From an uncultured Polymorphobacter sp. (GTDB taxonomy: Bacteria; Pseudomonadota; Alphaproteobacteria; Sphingomonadales; Sphingomonadaceae): a stretch of 5,492 nt of DNA. A program made the translations under genes and the position numbers. The notes below the pieces were generated by a model. The model was not told the DNA's origin and made no database searches. It saw nothing but the letters and a program-made list of their open reading frames with translations. This document shows, piece by piece, positions 1 through 5,266 of the stretch. Where the stretch lies: contig CALDHQ010000674.1 in NCBI GenBank assembly GCA_937894055.1, positions 1 to 5,492 on the forward strand, in the 5' to 3' direction. The number at the start of each line of letters is the position of its first letter. The first letter of the stretch is position 1.

Positions 1-287
1 TCGCGGCGCTGTCGGGGGTGGTCTATCCGTCGCTGCAGGGGCTGATGTCGAACCTGACGGCGAAGTCGGGGCAGGGCGAGTTGCAGGGCGCGGTCGCCAG
101 CCTGTTCAGCCTTGCGACCATCATCGGCCCGCTGGTGATGACGCAGGCGTTCGCGTTCTTCACCGCACCCGCCGCGCCGTTCCAGTTGCCTGGCGCGGCG
201 TTCGTGATGGCGGCGCTGCTGACGGTCGGCGCGCTGCTGCTGTTTGCCCGCGCGATGCGGATGCGTGATGCGGTGGAGGCGGTATGA
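1..287 (+). CDS. Tet-family MFS drug efflux protein, C-terminal fragment
   Basis: The reading frame enters from the left edge (first full codon at base 3) and ends with TGA at 285-287, giving the last 94 residues of a membrane transporter. The fragment contains the stretch VVYPSLQGLMS followed by GQGELQGAVASLFSLATIIG, which matches the Q-G-x-L-Q-G-x-x-A-S-L pattern of the late transmembrane region in TetA-type (TCR/Tet) major facilitator proteins. Two hydrophobic helices are visible, one around that stretch and one near the end (GAAFVMAALLTVGALLLFA), followed by a short charged cytoplasmic tail. The family exports tetracyclines or other small molecules by proton antiport across the inner membrane. 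The substrate cannot be told from this end. The stop codon overlaps the start of the downstream beta-lactamase gene by four bases (ATGA), so the two are probably co-transcribed and translationally coupled. Confidence 0.82.
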   Translation, partial: AALSGVVYPSLQGLMSNLTAKSGQGELQGAVASLFSLATIIGPLVMTQAFAFFTAPAAPFQLPGAAFVMAALLTVGALLLFARAMRMRDAVEAV

Positions 288-1162
288 CCGGCTGGCGGCG
301 ACGCGAATTTTTGGGCGTCGCGGTGGCGCTTGCGGCGCCATTGTCGGCGCGCGGCGCGGCGCTCGATCTAGGCGCACTCGAAACGCGCCACGGCGGCCGC
401 ATCGGCATCGCCGCACATGACCTGACCAGCGGGCGCAAGGTCGGCTGGCGCGCGGGCGAGCGCTTCGCTTATTGCTCGACGTTCAAGCTGTTCCTCGCCG
501 CCGCGGTGCTGCAGCGCGTCGCGGCGGGTAAGGAGCGCCTCGACCGCCAGGTGCCGGTCACCGCCGCCGATATCGTCAGCCACGCCCCTGTCACCGGGCC
601 GATGGTCGGCAAAACCATGTCGGTCGAGGCGCTGTGCGAGGCGATGGTCGATGTCAGCGACAACCCGGCGGCGAACATCATGATCCGGCAGATCGGCGGG
701 CTCGATGCATGGCGTGGGTGGTACCGTAGCATCGGCGACAAGCTCACCACCGTCGACCGCTTCGAACCCGCGCTCAATAGCGCCAAACCCGGCGATCCGC
801 GCGATACCACCACGCCCGTGCAAGCCGCGGCCAATGTCGCCAAGGTGCTGGCGGGCGACTTGCTGACGCCGGCGCACCGCGCGCTGTTGACACGCTGGGC
901 CGTCGCCACCCCCACCGGCCCCGGCCGCATCAAGGCCGGCGTCCCGGCAGGCAGCATCGTCGCGCACAAAACCGGCACCGCCGACCCCGGTCCGACCAAC
1001 GATATCGGACTGGTCTGGCTGCCCGACGGTCGCGTCATCGCGGTCGCCGCCTATTTCACCGAATCGAACGCCCCGACGCAGGCCGACCGCGACGCGGTGA
1101 TTGCCGAAGCGACGCGGGCCGCGATTGCAACATTGGGAAGGGCCTCCGGCGGGCAGGGGTGA
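284..1162 (+). CDS. Class A (serine) beta-lactamase with Tat-type signal
   Basis: This 292-residue protein hydrolyses beta-lactams in the periplasm through an acyl-serine intermediate. All class A motifs are present: S65-T-F-K68 (Ambler S70/K73), S125-D-N127 (130-132), omega loop R159-F-E161-P-A-L-N165 (E166 and N170) with D174 (D179) for the R164-D179 salt bridge, and K229-T-G231 (234-236). The N-terminus has RRREFLG followed by a hydrophobic run and small residues near 22-26, a twin-arginine style signal. Ambler-numbered details: C69 precedes the serine, C123 is present without C77, and residue 238 is Ala, so neither the TEM-type (77-123) nor the carbapenemase-type (69-238) disulfide can form. 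R215 matches R220, position 244 is Thr, and position 237 is Thr. The start is supported by GGAGG at 275-279, four bases upstream, and by the ATGA overlap with the efflux gene. The last codons (A-S-G-G-Q-G-stop) lie inside a dispersed repeat. Class A is very secure; the subfamily and substrate spectrum are not assignable. Confidence 0.95.
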   Translation: MTGWRRREFLGVAVALAAPLSARGAALDLGALETRHGGRIGIAAHDLTSGRKVGWRAGERFAYCSTFKLFLAAAVLQRVAAGKERLDRQVPVTAADIVSHAPVTGPMVGKTMSVEALCEAMVDVSDNPAANIMIRQIGGLDAWRGWYRSIGDKLTTVDRFEPALNSAKPGDPRDTTTPVQAAANVAKVLAGDLLTPAHRALLTRWAVATPTGPGRIKAGVPAGSIVAHKTGTADPGPTNDIGLVWLPDGRVIAVAAYFTESNAPTQADRDAVIAEATRAAIATLGRASGGQG

Positions 1163-1173
1163 CCCCTGCACCC
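1141..1173 (+). repeat. Dispersed intergenic repeat, copy 1 (plus orientation)
   Basis: The copy begins with GGCCTCCGGCGGGCAGG and ends with CCTGCACCC. Its centre is a hairpin, GCAGGGG-TGA-CCCCTGC at 1153-1169, with 7-bp arms and the lactamase stop codon as the loop. It overlaps the 3' end of the lactamase gene. Copies 2 and 3 share the first 16 bases and the last nine, but have different paired bases in the middle of the stem. It could act as a transcription terminator or mRNA 3' stabiliser; no T-run follows, so it is not a classical rho-independent terminator. Confidence 0.85.
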
Positions 1174-1195
1174 ATTTGAAGAGCGCATAGCAATC

Positions 1196-1228
1196 GGGTG
1201 CAGGCCTCAGGCCTGCCCGCCGGAGGCC
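1196..1228 (-). repeat. Dispersed intergenic repeat, copy 2 (minus orientation)
   Basis: This is an inverted copy of the repeat at 1141-1173. Read on the minus strand it begins GGCCTCCGGCGGGCAGG (17 bases identical to copy 1), has the hairpin GCAGGCC-TGA-GGCCTGC (plus-strand 1200-1216) and ends with CTGCACCC. It starts four bases beyond the crotonase stop codon (plus 1233-1235), so it lies immediately 3' of that gene, in the same gene-relative orientation as copy 1 has to the lactamase gene. With copy 1 it could fold into a long hairpin around a 22-base spacer (1174-1195). Confidence 0.85.
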
Positions 1229-1232
1229 TTGC

Positions 1233-2042
1233 TCAGTTCCCCGTAAACACCGCCGGGCGCTTTTCGATAAAGCTGGCGACGCCTTCGCGGTGGTCGGCGG
1301 TGCCCATCAGCTTGAAGATGGTTTCGATCGCCCAGCCGCCGATGTCGTGCGGGTCGCCGTAGCTGGTGCGGCGCAGGCCTTCCTTCATGTAGCGCAGCGC
1401 CAGCGGCGGGTTGGCGGCGATGCGCGCGGCCATGGCGTTGGCTTCGGCCATCAAGTCGGCGAACGGCACCACCTTGGTGACCAGCCCGATGCGCAGCGCC
1501 TCGGCGGCGTCGATGACATCGCCGGTGAACAGCAGCTCGGCGGCCTTCGACGGGCCGACGATCGCCGGCAGCCGCCACATGCCGCCGATGTCGGCAATCA
1601 GCCCGCGCTTGATGAACAGCTCGGCGAACTTGGCGGTGTCGGCGGCGATGCGGATATCGGCGAACAGCGACAGCTCCATGCCCCAGCCGACCGCCGGGCC
1701 GTTGACCGCAGCAATCACCGGCCGGTCGCAGTTGAGCGCCGCCATCGCCGCAGGGGTCGCCGGCATGCGGACGCGCGGCAGCGTCGCGGTCTTGGTCGGG
1801 CCCTTGCCGGTCAGCATCTCGACGACATCCTCGCCCGAACAGAAGCTCGCCTCCGCGCCCGTCACGATGACGCAGCGCACTTCCGGGTCGGCCTGAACGT
1901 GCAGGAACGCCGCCTCGAGTTCCGCATAGGCGCGCGGGTTGAGCGCGTTGCGCCGGTGCGGCCGGTCGAGCGTGATCGTCGCGACATGGTCAACCAGGGT
2001 GTAGCGCGTCACTTCGAACTGGTCGGGGTGGATGTTGGTCAT
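1233..2042 (-). CDS. Enoyl-CoA hydratase/isomerase (crotonase) family protein
   Basis: This 269-residue protein has usual crotonase length. These enzymes act on acyl-CoA thioesters, holding the thioester carbonyl in an oxyanion hole made by two backbone amides. The first oxyanion-hole segment is F67-C-S-G70-E-D72-V, and the second is N114-G-P-A-V-G-W-G-M-E123-L, where E123 matches the first hydratase glutamate (E144 in rat mitochondrial hydratase). In the next segment, K138-F-A-E-L-F143-I-K-R-G-L-I-A-D151-I-G, the usual second glutamate (E164) aligns with F143, while D151 sits where dienoyl-CoA isomerases carry a catalytic Asp. That argues against a classical hydratase; isomerase or another crotonase activity is possible. 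The C-terminus keeps the E240...R252-E-G-V-x-S-F-x-E-K-R-P pattern typical of the family. ATG at 2042 is chosen because GGAGA (plus 2048-2052) precedes it by five bases and family homology starts after it. A longer frame to 2174 would run through the divergent promoter region. The gene diverges from the SDR gene and converges with the lactamase gene. Confidence 0.88.
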   Translation of the reverse strand: MTNIHPDQFEVTRYTLVDHVATITLDRPHRRNALNPRAYAELEAAFLHVQADPEVRCVIVTGAEASFCSGEDVVEMLTGKGPTKTATLPRVRMPATPAAMAALNCDRPVIAAVNGPAVGWGMELSLFADIRIAADTAKFAELFIKRGLIADIGGMWRLPAIVGPSKAAELLFTGDVIDAAEALRIGLVTKVVPFADLMAEANAMAARIAANPPLALRYMKEGLRRTSYGDPHDIGGWAIETIFKLMGTADHREGVASFIEKRPAVFTGN

Positions 2043-2191
2043 GTTGGTCTCCGCTGAGAATGCTCGCGGCCATGTTCCGCATTTTCGCTGCCGCGTCCAG
2101 CGCGCAGACACACGCGAAACCGCTTGGCATTTTGCGGGGCAGCCCCGACTATGCTGCGCAGCATAATGCAGCATTGGGGAGTGATACGGGC
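2043..2191. promoter_or_regulatory. Divergent promoter region of crotonase and SDR genes
   Basis: These 149 bases separate the two divergently oriented starts and must contain both promoters. A possible plus-strand -35 box TTGGCA is at 2124-2129, but no convincing -10 sits at ideal spacing (GACTAT at 2147-2152 is the best 17-base-spaced candidate; CATAAT at 2162-2167 looks better but is too far away). A compact inverted repeat, CGGGGCAGCCCCG, lies at 2135-2147, just before the 16-bp palindrome. Promoter placement is tentative; that the region is regulatory is likely from gene order. Confidence 0.55.
2150..2174. promoter_or_regulatory. Candidate operator: 16-bp palindrome plus extra half-site
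   Basis: TATGCTGCGCAGCATA at 2150-2165 is a perfect palindrome. The half-site GCAGCAT (2158-2164) is repeated directly at 2168-2174, exactly 10 bases (one helical turn) further on, so three half-sites lie on one DNA face. It ends just before the SDR ribosome-binding site (GGGGAG at 2176-2181). This arrangement suits a dimeric repressor controlling one or both divergent genes. The regulator is not encoded in the window and its family is unknown. Confidence 0.5.
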
Positions 2192-3040
2192 ATGAAGGAT
2201 CTGGTTGGCAAGGTGGCGTTCGTCACCGGCGCAGCGTCGGGCATCGGGTTGGGGATCGCCACCGCGCTGGCGCAGGCCGGGGTCAAGGTCATGCTGTGCG
2301 ATATTGAAAAGGACGCGCTCGACACCGCGGTTGCGGGATTGAAGCGCACCAACGCCGATGTCGATGGCGTCGTCGCCGACGTGTCGCTCAAGGAAGCGCT
2401 GCAGGCCGGCGCCGATGCGACGATGGCGCGCTTCGGGCGCGTCGACATTCTGGTCAACAACGCCGGCGTCGGTGGCGGCGGCAACTATGGCACATGGAGC
2501 GACGGCGGCTGGAACTGGGTCATCGGCGTCAACCTGCTGTCGGTGGTCTGGGGTTTCGAGATTTTCGGACCACTGATCGAACGCCAGGGGCCGGGCGGGC
2601 ACATCGTTTCGACCGCGTCGATCGCCGGGCTGGTGGCGGCCACGAACCCCGCCTATGACGCGACCAAATACGCCGTCGTCGCGCTGTCCGAAGGGCTGCG
2701 CATCACGCTGGCGGAACGCGGCATCGGCGTGTCGGTGCTGTGCCCCGGCCTCATCCGCACCAATATCATGAACTCGACGCGCAACATCCCGTCGCGCTTC
2801 GACGTCAAGGTTGTGCCGCCGCCGACCGAAGGCCCGATCGCCGAATTCATCAAGGCGTTTTCCAGCGCGCTCGAAGCCGGCATCGACCCGCTCTATGTCG
2901 GTGAGCTGGTGCGCGAAGGCATCGAAAACGACTGGCCCTACATCTTCACCGACACGCAGTTCGAACCGGCGGTCGAGGCGCGCTTCGCCAACATCAAAGC
3001 GGGGTTCGACCGCATCCGCGATCGCGTACCGCGGCATTGA
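2192..3040 (+). CDS. SDR-family NAD(P)-dependent oxidoreductase
   Basis: This 282-residue short-chain dehydrogenase/reductase has a Rossmann fold. The dinucleotide-binding motif T12-G-A-A-S-G-I-G19 is followed by an acidic residue at the end of the second strand (D37), which favours NAD over NADP. The structural motif N89-N-A-G92 is present, and the catalytic set is N114, S143, Y155 and K159 (Y-D-A-T-K). P185-G186 follows the active site as usual. The C-terminal ~90 residues are longer than in the shortest SDRs and probably form the substrate-binding lid. ATG at 2192 is preferred: GGGGAG (2176-2181) lies ten bases upstream and the Rossmann strand starts within ten residues. An upstream in-frame ATG at 2060 would add 44 residues encoded by the divergent promoter region. 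Pairing with a crotonase gene suggests oxidation of a hydroxyl in acyl-CoA or related catabolism; this is inferred from neighbourhood only. Confidence 0.92.
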   Translation: MKDLVGKVAFVTGAASGIGLGIATALAQAGVKVMLCDIEKDALDTAVAGLKRTNADVDGVVADVSLKEALQAGADATMARFGRVDILVNNAGVGGGGNYGTWSDGGWNWVIGVNLLSVVWGFEIFGPLIERQGPGGHIVSTASIAGLVAATNPAYDATKYAVVALSEGLRITLAERGIGVSVLCPGLIRTNIMNSTRNIPSRFDVKVVPPPTEGPIAEFIKAFSSALEAGIDPLYVGELVREGIENDWPYIFTDTQFEPAVEARFANIKAGFDRIRDRVPRH

Positions 3041-3049
3041 GGAGGTAGA

Positions 3050-3082
3050 GCCTCCGGCGGGCAGGGCCTAGGCCCTGCACCC
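3050..3082 (+). repeat. Dispersed intergenic repeat, copy 3
   Basis: This third copy of the repeat begins GCCTCCGGCGGGCAGG and ends with CCCTGCACCC. Its centre is a perfect 18-base palindrome, GCAGGGCCTAGGCCCTGC, at 3061-3078. It occupies most of the 55-base gap between the convergent SDR (stop 3038-3040) and metallophosphoesterase (stop complement 3096-3098) genes, without an inverted partner. GGAGG at 3041-3045 could also pair with CCTCC at 3051-3055. It is a plausible 3'-end hairpin for the SDR transcript, but lacks a strong T-run. Confidence 0.85.
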
Positions 3083-3095
3083 GGTTTTGGAGGGC

Positions 3096-3764
3096 TCAGT
3101 TGAGGCGTGAGGTCAGTGTGAAGCTGACGGGTGGCAGCATGTTGTTGGTGCCGCTTTCAATCGACGCGGCGTTGATGAACAGCGTTGCGCCGAGCTTCCG
3201 CTGACCGGCGCTGGCGTGGACATGGCCGAAGCAGTGCACGCGCGGGGCGATACGCAACAGTTCGTCGGCGAGCGCCGGGCAGCCCAGTGACTGGCCGCCG
3301 CGCGAGGCGTCGAGGATGCCTTGCGGCGGCGTGTGCGTGACCAGAATGTCGATGCCCGGCGGGACCCTCGCCCAGGCGTCGGCGAGCGCCGCCGGCCCCT
3401 TGAAGAAGGCATGGCGCGGCAGGAACGGCACCCATGATGCGCCGTGGATTTTCAGCCCGCGAAACTCGACCGTTTCGTCATGCAGGAAATGCGCGTTGCG
3501 GAATGGCTGGGGTCCTCGCCCAAGTGCCGTTTCAAGCTCGCGGTCATGGTTGCCGCCGATGCACAAAATCCGTTCGAAACGCTGCCGCCCGAACCACGCA
3601 TCCATTTCCGCGATACGGTCCGGCGTCCGGCTGAACAAGCGCTGCGGCGCCTTACTGAACAGGTCGAACATGTCGCCGCAATGGATCAGCAAATCGCCCG
3701 CCGGCAGGTCGATTTCGCCGTGCCGGCAGTGCGTGTCGCTGATGACGGTGACGCGGGTTTCCAT
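3096..3764 (-). CDS. Calcineurin-like metallophosphoesterase (MPPED-like)
   Basis: This 222-residue protein carries the complete set of two-metal phosphoesterase motifs: S9-D10-T-H12, H28-C-G-D31, G71-N72-H73-D74, V142-T-H144 and G180-H181-V-H183. H73 is the expected catalytic-site histidine; D10, H12, D31, N72, H144, H181 and H183 are the expected metal ligands. There is no signal peptide or membrane segment, so it is probably cytoplasmic. The short spacing and the style of the first motifs (S-D-T-H-C-R-H-G, then L-P-A-G-D-L-L-I-H-C-G-D) resemble the MPPED1/MPPED2 group, some of which hydrolyse cyclic nucleotides in vitro. The physiological substrate is unknown. ATG at 3764 is the most upstream possible start because an in-frame TAA (plus 3774-3776) precedes it by nine bases. 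The ribosome-binding site is poor, only a G-run next to the start. The gene diverges from the DUF885 gene. Confidence 0.92.
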   Translation of the reverse strand: METRVTVISDTHCRHGEIDLPAGDLLIHCGDMFDLFSKAPQRLFSRTPDRIAEMDAWFGRQRFERILCIGGNHDRELETALGRGPQPFRNAHFLHDETVEFRGLKIHGASWVPFLPRHAFFKGPAALADAWARVPPGIDILVTHTPPQGILDASRGGQSLGCPALADELLRIAPRVHCFGHVHASAGQRKLGATLFINAASIESGTNNMLPPVSFTLTSRLN

Positions 3765-3866
3765 GCCCCCGGTTTAGCAGCACCGGCGAATTCGACCAGC
3801 CGCGAAGAAGGGCTTCACCGCGATTTGGCCAACGCCTATGGTCGCCCCATCCAACAGGGGATCAGC
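3765..3866. promoter_or_regulatory. Short divergent gap between phosphoesterase and DUF885 genes
   Basis: This 102-base gap must hold promoters for two divergent genes. I see no convincing -35/-10 pair. TTGGCCAA at 3825-3832 is a small palindrome of uncertain meaning. AGGGGA at 3856-3861 is a good ribosome-binding site for the ATG at 3867. Confidence 0.35.
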
Positions 3867-4994
3867 ATGAAAATCAGCTTCAAAATCGGCGTGGCAGCAG
3901 TGATGGCGGGGCTGATGCTGCCTGCCACGAGCGCCGGCGCCGCAGCACCCGTTTCGGCAGCCACCGCCAGCGAGGACGCGCGGCTGACGGCGTTCCTCGA
4001 CGCCGAATTCGCCGAATGGGTCAAGCAACAGCCGCAGCTGGCGACGCGGCTCGGCATCAAGGCCGGCGGTGACCGCTGGAACGACATCAGCGAAGCCGCC
4101 GCGGCGCAGCAGCTGGCCTGGCGCAACGCCAGCGTGGCGCGGATGAAGGCGCAGTTCGACCGTGAGAAACTGTCGCCCGAAGCGCGAGTCAACTACGACA
4201 TCTGGGCGCTCGAGGCTGACCGCGCGGCGCTGGCGCAGGCCAACCGGCTGTACCGCCCGCCCTTCTATTCGTTCCTGTATTCGGCGCACAGCCAGTTGCC
4301 CGACTTTCTGGTCAACACCCACGCCGTCGCCGACACCGTCGATCTGAAGAACTACATCGCCCGCCTGCGCGCACTGCCGGCGGTGCTCGACACCGCCATC
4401 GACCGCAGCAAGGTCAGCGACGCGGCAGGCGTGCGCGCGCCGAAATTCCAGATCGAACGCATCATCGCCGGCAGCGAGACGCTGATCACCGGCGCGCCGT
4501 TCGGGCCGGGGCCGGCCTCACCGCTATGGGCCGACGTCAACGCCAAGACCGAGGCGCTGGTCAAAGCCGGCAAGCTGCCGCGCGCCGAAGCCGACGCGTT
4601 GCTCGGCGAAGCGCGCGCCGCGTTGCTCGGCATCAAGCCCGCCTATGAGCGCGTCATCGCCTGGGCGCGTGCCGACCTGCCGACCGCACCGAGCGGTCGC
4701 GTTGGCGCGATTTCGCTGCCCGGCGGGGCGGCCTATTACGCCAATGAACTGCGGCTCAACACGACGACCGACCTGACCGCCGACCAGATCTATGCGATCG
4801 GCCTGAAGGAAGTCGCGCGGATCGAGGCCGAGCAGGATGCGCTGGCGCGCAAGGACGGTTTCAAGGACCGCGAGGCCTATTACGCCGAACGCGCCCGGCT
4901 GTTCCCGCCGCGGCCGTATGACGATGCGTCGCGTGCCGAGTATCTGGCCGCGTCGAACGCCGCGATCGCGCGCTGGTGGCCTTCGCCATGCTGA
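3867..4994 (+). CDS. Exported DUF885 protein, cut off by a downstream junction
   Basis: The protein begins with a Sec-type signal: K-I-S-F-K, a hydrophobic core (GVAAVMAGLMLPA) and A-x-A-like sites around residues 22-26, implying export to the periplasm. The mature part is rich in helix-forming sequence, with features such as F-x-E-W near residue 50 and the stretch YRPPFYSFLYSAHSQLPDF, typical of DUF885 (COG4805) proteins. Full members are around 600 residues and carry a zinc-protease-like H-E-x-x-P-G-H motif in the C-terminal part; that region is absent here. The frame gives 375 residues, but DUF885-like sequence ends near residue 369 (about base 4970), and the last few (W-W-P-S-P-C) look like out-of-frame reading of the next segment. 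ATG 3867 is chosen for the AGGGGA five bases upstream and the signal peptide; a longer frame from 3444 would run antisense through the phosphoesterase gene. As it stands the protein would lack its presumed active site. Confidence 0.8.
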   Translation: MKISFKIGVAAVMAGLMLPATSAGAAAPVSAATASEDARLTAFLDAEFAEWVKQQPQLATRLGIKAGGDRWNDISEAAAAQQLAWRNASVARMKAQFDREKLSPEARVNYDIWALEADRAALAQANRLYRPPFYSFLYSAHSQLPDFLVNTHAVADTVDLKNYIARLRALPAVLDTAIDRSKVSDAAGVRAPKFQIERIIAGSETLITGAPFGPGPASPLWADVNAKTEALVKAGKLPRAEADALLGEARAALLGIKPAYERVIAWARADLPTAPSGRVGAISLPGGAAYYANELRLNTTTDLTADQIYAIGLKEVARIEAEQDALARKDGFKDREAYYAERARLFPPRPYDDASRAEYLAASNAAIARWWPSPC

Positions 4995-5185
4995 CCGCAG
5001 CGCGCGTCGGCGCGCTCGCCTCGTTCCAGCTGGGGCATGTCGATTTGTCGGGTGGCTTCGTCGACCAAGACGCGCGCACCGTGAAGACCAAGTTCGCCAA
5101 GACCTTCCGCACCTATTTCATGCCGGTGGGTGGGGAGGCGTTGGCCATCGTGGAGGCCTGGGTGGAGGAATTGCGCCGCGAATTG
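4952..5185 (+). pseudogene. Tyrosine recombinase/integrase fragment
   Basis: In a frame shifted relative to DUF885, this stretch reads R-R-D-R-A-L-V-A-F-A-M-L-T-A-A-R-V-G-A-L and then G-H-V-D-L, the box I region of phage-type tyrosine recombinases, with the first catalytic arginine in A-A-R-V-G-A-L. Further on, D-A-R-T-V-K-T-K-F-A-K-T-F-R-T-Y-F-M-P-V-G is the beta-hairpin carrying the catalytic lysine, in a form I recall from a site-specific integrase group whose members continue with a W-G-N-D-D-P-L-F-P-A-T-like segment. That continuation, the H-x-x-R box and the terminal tyrosine are all absent, as is the N-terminal core-binding domain. It is therefore only about 75 residues from the middle of the protein and cannot be active. 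Similarity ends around V-E-E-L-R-R-E-L (5162-5185), where the frame passes into an unrelated protein. The left boundary is uncertain by about 20 bases. Confidence 0.72.
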
Positions 5186-5266
5186 CCGGGCCTCGAGACC
5201 TTCGTCACCTTGTCCCCCGTGCCCGGCTTCATGGCTTGGCTGCGCACGCAGGAAAAGGCCGGCAAG
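5162..5266 (+). pseudogene. Probable malonyl-CoA decarboxylase fragment
   Basis: About 35 residues, continuing in the same frame as the integrase piece, read V-E-E-L-R-R-E-L-P-G-L-E-T-F and then VTLSPVPGFMAWL. The T-F-x-T-L-S-P-(I/V)-P-G-F-x-x-W-L signature is characteristic of malonyl-CoA decarboxylase, which converts malonyl-CoA to acetyl-CoA. Nothing else of that protein (usually over 400 residues) is present. The left edge shares V-E-E-L-R-R-E-L with what an integrase would plausibly have at this point, and the right edge merges into the aminotransferase at A-G-K-L-L-F. Identification is by motif memory over a short stretch, so it is moderately sure. Confidence 0.55.

Larger units (their letters stand above)
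1141..1228. terminator. Candidate bidirectional terminator between convergent genes
   Basis: The lactamase (plus) and crotonase (minus) genes converge here. The 88-base stretch is an inverted pair of repeats: 1141-1157 pairs perfectly with 1212-1228, and 1165-1173 pairs with 1196-1204. Either the whole stretch folds as one large stem, or each copy forms its own 17-base hairpin. The position and symmetry suit termination or 3'-end protection for both transcripts. There is no T-tract on either strand, so the role is inferred from position and structure only. Confidence 0.5.

Noticed and set aside
368..1171. Minus-strand open frame (267 codons) opposite the lactamase
   Set aside because: Antisense shadow with no motifs; the plus strand encodes an intact class A lactamase.
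1290..2057. Plus-strand open frame opposite the crotonase
   Set aside because: Composition-driven shadow with many Arg, Gly and Asp and no known domain.
2043..2174. N-terminal extension of the crotonase to an ATG at 2174
   Set aside because: The 44 extra residues have no family similarity, cross the candidate operator, and a good ribosome-binding site precedes the ATG at 2042.
2060..2191. N-terminal extension of the SDR to an ATG at 2060
   Set aside because: It would be encoded by the divergent promoter region; the Rossmann motif and GGGGAG support the start at 2192.
2039..3037. Long minus-strand open frame (332 codons) opposite the SDR gene
   Set aside because: It is rich in Arg, Asp, Gly and Val without any recognisable motif, as expected for an antisense shadow of a high-GC gene; the plus strand has a complete SDR motif set.
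3825..3832. TTGGCCAA as an operator or -35 element for the DUF885 gene
   Set aside because: An 8-bp palindrome in GC-rich DNA is weak evidence, and no -10 box lies at proper spacing.
3444..3866. In-frame upstream extension of the DUF885 frame
   Set aside because: It runs antisense through the phosphoesterase gene and would bury the signal peptide at residue 142.
4952..5185. Active integrative element at the DUF885 gene
   Set aside because: Only the middle of a recombinase is present, with no terminal tyrosine, attachment site, direct repeats or cargo, so an insertion is not supported.
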